Made by a program: the position numbers and the translations under genes. The notes below the pieces were generated by a model that worked only from the letters and a program-made list of their open reading frames with translations, made no database searches and was not told the DNA's origin. From Acetobacteraceae bacterium (GTDB taxonomy: Bacteria; Pseudomonadota; Alphaproteobacteria; Acetobacterales; Acetobacteraceae), in assembly GCA_947462945.1 (NCBI GenBank), contig CANHTE010000034.1, positions 1 through 8,820 of the forward strand: DNA of 8,820 bases, given 5' to 3'. Below are positions 6,103 through 8,820 of this stretch, piece after piece (positions within the stretch are counted from its first letter, which is position 1; each line of letters opens with the position of its first letter).

Positions 6103-6624
6103 TCAGATGCGGCGCGCGGCGGAGACGGCGGCCTCACTGCCGAAGCCGACCAGCCGGCCCCAGCCGCGCAGCAAGCCGCCCACCAGGCCGGCATGCATGT
6201 CCCGCGCTTCGTCGCGGTGATGCACCTCCTCCTCCTGGCAGCGGGCCAGCATGGCGCGCAATTCGGGGAAGATGTTTTCGGCGTCCAGCCGCTCAATCTG
6301 CTGCTGGTAGTGATGGTCCACGAAGGTTTCGACGGCATCAATCGTCGCATAGACGGCGCGCGGGCCGAACAAAGCCGGCACCGCGCCCGTGATCCAGCCG
6401 GCGACGCGCCAGATGGGAAGCAGGCGGGAATGTTGCGGGCGGGGCAGCACTTCCTCGATCAGGCGCAGGTGGCCCGCCTCGGTCGCCATGTGACGCTGCG
6501 CGAAGTCGCGCAGGGTGGCGTCCCGGCAGAAGGCCAGGATTCCGCGATAAATCATCACCGCGCCGGTTTCGCCCGCATGGTCGGAGCGGAGTTCGGCGAT
6601 CAGCCAGGTTGGATAGGTTTGCAT
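6103..6624 (-). CDS. coq7: COQ7-type diiron demethoxyubiquinone hydroxylase (173 aa)
   Basis: This enzyme catalyses the O2-dependent C6 hydroxylation of 5-demethoxyubiquinol in ubiquinone biosynthesis, at the inner face of the cytoplasmic membrane. All six diiron ligands of the family can be placed: E19 (HAGETGA), E49 and H52 (EAGH), E99 (VETFV), and E132 with H135 in EEEVHH (131-136). The length fits the short alphaproteobacterial form. A hydrophobic, Gly-rich stretch near 74-90 (VAGWITGAVPALFG) matches the membrane-interacting region of the family. ATG at 6624 is the only sensible start: the residues upstream in the open frame are Arg/Pro-rich and unlike the family. No Shine-Dalgarno sequence precedes it (CCCGCCCC abuts the ATG). 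It heads the coq7-yqaA-crtI cluster and diverges from the DCC gene across 53 bp. Confidence 0.94.
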   Translation of the reverse strand: MQTYPTWLIAELRSDHAGETGAVMIYRGILAFCRDATLRDFAQRHMATEAGHLRLIEEVLPRPQHSRLLPIWRVAGWITGAVPALFGPRAVYATIDAVETFVDHHYQQQIERLDAENIFPELRAMLARCQEEEVHHRDEARDMHAGLVGGLLRGWGRLVGFGSEAAVSAARRI

Positions 6625-6677
6625 GGGGCGGGATATCGCCCGGTTGCAGCGCGCGGCAAGCCCACCATTTGCCCCCC

Positions 6678-7028
6678 ATGCCTGAAACACCCCGCACCGA
6701 GGTTTATTACGACGGCGCCTGCCCCGTCTGCTCGCGCGAGATCGCGACCTATCGGCGGGCCGAGGGGGCAGAGGGGCTGTGCTTTGTCGATGTCTCCCGG
6801 CCCGATGCCGCATTGGCGCCCGGATTGACGCGGGAGGCGGCGCTGGCGCGGATGCATGTGCGCCGCGCCGATGGCAGCATGGCGAGCGGGGCGGCGGCCT
6901 TTGCGGCACTCTGGAGTGCATTGCCGGGCTGGGCCTGGCTGGGGCGCCTGGCCGCGCTGCCGCTGGTCACGCTAATGCTGGAGCTGGGGTATCGCGGGTT
7001 TTTGCGGGTGCGGAAGATTTGGCGGTAA
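6678..7028 (+). CDS. DUF393 (DCC family) thiol-disulfide oxidoreductase-like protein (116 aa)
   Basis: This is a small predicted thioredoxin-fold protein of the DCC family, named for the motif D-x-x-C-x-x-C. The motif appears at residues 12-18 as DGACPVC in YYDGACPVCSREI, with both cysteines intact. The rest of the domain (VDVSRPDA, MHVRRADG, FAALWSALPGWAWLGRLAALP) follows the usual DUF393 pattern, with a hydrophobic C-terminal stretch (about 80-105) that may sit on the membrane. Redox activity is predicted for the family but largely unproven. ATG at 6678 places the motif at the normal distance from the N-terminus. No Shine-Dalgarno sequence is seen before it (GCCCCCC abuts the ATG). It diverges from coq7, and its TAA ends one base before the 3' CCA of the opposing tRNA gene. 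Confidence 0.88.
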   Translation: MPETPRTEVYYDGACPVCSREIATYRRAEGAEGLCFVDVSRPDAALAPGLTREAALARMHVRRADGSMASGAAAFAALWSALPGWAWLGRLAALPLVTLMLELGYRGFLRVRKIWR

Positions 7029-7029
7029 C

Positions 7030-7104
<75 letters not shown>

Positions 7105-7120
7105 CTCCCAGGTGGCGCGG

Positions 7121-7149
7121 TGCATAGCGCCCGTCCGCGCGGCTGTCCA
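7121..7149 (-). promoter_or_regulatory. Likely sigma-70 type promoter of the tRNA-Thr gene
   Basis: On the minus strand TGGACA (7149-7144, five of six matches to TTGACA) and TATGCA (7126-7121) are separated by 17 bp. The -10 element ends 16 bp before the mature tRNA 5' end, giving a leader of about 10 nt that RNase P would remove. Position and spacing are good; the -10 match is only moderate. Confidence 0.5.
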
Positions 7150-7241
7150 TGCCCAGTTGCTGCCGGGGGCGGTTGTCGCCGGCAAGCCTTCGCAGCCCGC
7201 CCCGCCCGTCCTATGTGAAGGCCGCAACCACGGAACGCATC

Positions 7242-8159
7242 ATGGCCCTGGAGCCCGACCTCCTTCTCGACCGCCGCCGCCTCAAGCGCCAGCTGGGCTT
7301 TTGGCGGGGCGCCCTGATCCTGGGCGCCGTGCTGGGCGGGGCGGCCCTGTTTGCCGGCCCCCTGCCGGAAGGCGCCGGCCTCGGCGGGGAGCATGTGGCC
7401 CGCCTGCCGCTGAACGGCACCATCACCGATAATCGTGACCTGGTCCGCCTGGTTGAGCGCGCGGGGCGGGACCCGCAGATGCGCGCCCTGCTCGTGGCGA
7501 TTGACAGCCCCGGCGGCACCGTCGCCGGGGGTGAGGCGCTGCACACCGCCATCCGGGGCGTGCGAGCGGCCGGCAAGCCGTTGGTGGCCGTCATGGGCGG
7601 CACCGCCGCCTCGGCCGGCTACATGGTGGCGCTTCCGGCCGAGCGGATTTTCGCCCGTGAAGCCACGCTGACAGGCTCCATCGGCGTCATCCTGCAATCC
7701 TTTGAAGCCTCGGAACTCATGGATCGCCTGGGCTTGCGGGCCGAGGCCCTGACCTCCGGCCCCCTGAAGGACCAGCCCAGCCCCTTCCGCCCCTTGACTG
7801 AACAGGGCCGTGCCTCCCTCAACGCCGTGATCCAGGACATGCAGAGCCAGTTCGTCGCCATGGTCGTCGCCGGACGCAACATGCCGGAGGAGCGCGTGCG
7901 CGAATTGGCCGATGGCCGCGTCATGACCGGCCGCCAGGCGGTGGCACTGGGCCTGGTGGACGCCATCGGCGGCGAGGCGGAAGCCCGGCGCTGGCTGGCC
8001 GAGGCGCACAACCTGCCCACTGACCTCCGCCTGCGCGACCTCGACCCCCGCGGGACCGCCGAGCGCGTGCTCTCCATGGCCTCCATCGGCCTGTGGGAGG
8101 GGGGCATCGCCGTGCTGCGCGGCCAGGGCTGGTGGCCGGGACAGCTTCTCCCGCGGTGA
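7242..8159 (+). CDS. sppA: SppA-type signal peptide peptidase, short form (305 aa)
   Basis: This is a membrane-anchored Ser/Lys protease of the S49 family that degrades signal peptides left in the membrane after secretion. One transmembrane anchor is visible at about 18-38 (LGFWRGALILGAVLGGAAL), preceded by a basic cytoplasmic start. The catalytic domain has GTAASAGY with nucleophile S124 and GPLKDQPSPFRP with general base K176. Their separation of 52 residues equals that of S147 and K199 in B. subtilis SppA as I recall it. The length is that of the short single-domain form, not the tandem E. coli form. ATG at 7242 is used, with a modest GGAA 6 nt upstream; an in-frame ATG at 7149 would add an Arg/Pro-rich leader ahead of the anchor. 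It lies 69 bp before ihfB in the same direction. Confidence 0.93.
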   Translation: MALEPDLLLDRRRLKRQLGFWRGALILGAVLGGAALFAGPLPEGAGLGGEHVARLPLNGTITDNRDLVRLVERAGRDPQMRALLVAIDSPGGTVAGGEALHTAIRGVRAAGKPLVAVMGGTAASAGYMVALPAERIFAREATLTGSIGVILQSFEASELMDRLGLRAEALTSGPLKDQPSPFRPLTEQGRASLNAVIQDMQSQFVAMVVAGRNMPEERVRELADGRVMTGRQAVALGLVDAIGGEAEARRWLAEAHNLPTDLRLRDLDPRGTAERVLSMASIGLWEGGIAVLRGQGWWPGQLLPR

Positions 8160-8168
8160 GATTTCACT

Positions 8169-8220
8169 CAAAGCTTGCAAAAAGCATCAACTGGGTCTGC
8201 TATGCATTGGCAAAGCTTTG
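8169..8220 (+). promoter_or_regulatory. ihfB leader: CAAAGCTT repeated 42 bp apart around a putative promoter
   Basis: CAAAGCTT occurs at 8169-8176 and 8211-8218. The second copy is part of a perfect 10-bp palindrome, CAAAGCTTTG (8211-8220). Start-to-start spacing is 42 bp, about four helical turns. Between them lies an AT-richer stretch with TTGCAA (8175-8180) and TGCTATGCA (8198-8206), which may be the ihfB promoter, although the hexamer spacing is imperfect. An ATCAA fragment (8186-8190) resembles half of an IHF site but lacks the TTR part. Autoregulation of IHF genes is known in E. coli; here an operator role is inference. Confidence 0.35.
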
Positions 8221-8228
8221 AGGGTTCC

Positions 8229-8531
8229 GTGACAAAAAGCGAATTGATCGCGCATCTCGCCATGCAGCATCCGCATCTGCGCCTGCCCGATATCGAGCTG
8301 GTTGTGGGAACGATCTTTGAGGAAGTCAGCGCGGCCCTCGCCCAGGGCGACCGCGTGGAACTGCGCGGGTTCGGGGCCTTTACCACTCGCAAGCGAGATC
8401 CCCGCCAAGGGCGGAACCCCCGCACGGGCGAGCCTGTCGCCGTGGCCGGCAAGGGGATGCCGCATTTTCGGCCCGGGAAGGAATTGCGCGCGCGCGTCAA
8501 TGGCGGCCAGGACCCCGGCGAGGGCGAGTGA
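8229..8531 (+). CDS. ihfB: Integration host factor beta subunit (100 aa)
   Basis: This is the beta subunit of the IHF heterodimer, a nucleoid protein that bends DNA sharply in recombination, replication and transcription initiation. The family pattern is complete: N-terminal helices starting TKSELIAHLA (2-11), the core segment GDRVELRGFGAF (40-51), and the DNA-binding beta arm with GRNPRTGE (61-68), where P64 is the intercalating proline. PHFRPGKELRARVN (78-91) closes the fold. The start is GTG at 8229, chosen because family members begin with (M)TKSEL and because GAGG lies 5 nt upstream; an in-frame ATG at 8202 is an alternative with no family support. The C-terminal Gly/Glu/Asp tail is short and variable. 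The partner ihfA is not in this window. The stop overlaps the start of the LapA-domain gene by 4 bp. Confidence 0.95.
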   Translation: MTKSELIAHLAMQHPHLRLPDIELVVGTIFEEVSAALAQGDRVELRGFGAFTTRKRDPRQGRNPRTGEPVAVAGKGMPHFRPGKELRARVNGGQDPGEGE

Positions 8532-8815
8532 TCGCCTATTTGCTGCCAGCGCTGCTCGCGGCGGCGCTGGCGTTCTTTGCCCTGGCCAACCCCACGCCCG
8601 TCACCATCACCTTGTGGCCTGATGGCTGGGTGGCGGAATTACCGCTCTGGCAGGCCATTTTTGGCCCTTGCCTGCTCGCCTTCCTGGCCGGTGCGCTGAC
8701 GGTCTGGCTGGCGCATCTGCCGGCCAAGCGCAGCGCGGCGCAACTCCGCCAGGCCGCCGCGCTGCTTGACGCAGAACTCGCCAGCCGCGATCCAAGGCCC
8801 GCCAAGTCGCGCTGA
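8528..8815 (+). CDS. LapA-domain (DUF1049) small membrane protein (95 aa)
   Basis: This is a small inner-membrane protein with the layout of the LapA domain family, which in E. coli works with LapB in control of lipopolysaccharide assembly; in alphaproteobacteria the role is not established. The first membrane segment is at 2-20 (IAYLLPALLAAALAFFALA), followed by the typical NPTPVTITLWP turn (21-31). A second segment lies at about 42-65 (QAIFGPCLLAFLAGALTVWLA), then a short charged cytoplasmic helix (68-88). The start is GTG at 8528 within the overlap GTGA with the ihfB stop, preceded by GAGGG; coupled translation is likely. Pairing of ihfB with a LapA-domain gene, often beside sppA, is a familiar alphaproteobacterial order from memory. 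TGAGGA at its stop could be the ribosome binding site of a further gene beyond the window. Confidence 0.85.
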   Translation: MIAYLLPALLAAALAFFALANPTPVTITLWPDGWVAELPLWQAIFGPCLLAFLAGALTVWLAHLPAKRSAAQLRQAAALLDAELASRDPRPAKSR

Positions 8816-8820
8816 GGATT

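Noticed and set aside
5632..6828. Plus-strand open frame (398 codons) opposite yqaA and coq7
   Set aside because: It spans two real genes and their spacer, has no ribosome binding site or motif, and is rich in Gln/His/Arg as expected from reversed coding.

Overview
The window is GC-rich chromosomal DNA from an alphaproteobacterium, most likely an aerobic, carotenoid-forming member of the Rhodospirillales/Acetobacteraceae. The grounds are codon usage (G/C at third positions), a diiron COQ7-type ubiquinone hydroxylase, a CrtI-type desaturase, and a housekeeping block of sppA, ihfB and a LapA-domain gene. The lineage is an inference from gene content, not from a marker gene. No transposase, integrase, CRISPR array or rRNA is visible.

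Layout. The left edge has only the first codons of a minus-strand gene (1-16), then a 192-bp divergent spacer with a dyad and two overlapping hairpins, then a basic, Ala/Arg-rich protein of unknown function (209-736, +). Facing it is a minus-strand pair: a cytochrome P450 (3260-1887) whose stop shares a base with the start of a stand-alone ATP-grasp ligase (1887-745). A polytopic DUF2306-like membrane protein (3360-4103, +) diverges from the P450. It then converges on, and overlaps by 13 bp, the phytoene-desaturase gene crtI. crtI is the last gene of a minus-strand cluster coq7 (6624-6103), yqaA-like (6099-5662), crtI (5626-4091). A small DCC-motif thiol-disulfide protein (6678-7028, +) diverges from coq7 and ends one base before the CCA end of a minus-strand tRNA-Thr(CGT) gene (7030-7104). 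The right end is a plus-strand block: sppA (7242-8159), ihfB (8229-8531) and a LapA-domain gene (8528-8815), the last two overlapping by 4 bp.

How the parts may work together. coq7 and crtI both act in membrane isoprenoid metabolism (ubiquinone and carotenoid), with a VTT-fold membrane protein between them. The P450 and ATP-grasp ligase look translationally coupled and probably act in succession on one small molecule that I cannot name. That pair is the best candidate here for undescribed chemistry. The right-hand block is ordinary housekeeping (membrane protein quality control and nucleoid architecture). The window is very compact: three convergent junctions have spacings of +8, -13 and +1 bp. 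At two of them a perfect GC-rich stem with a 7-nt loop lies in coding sequence.
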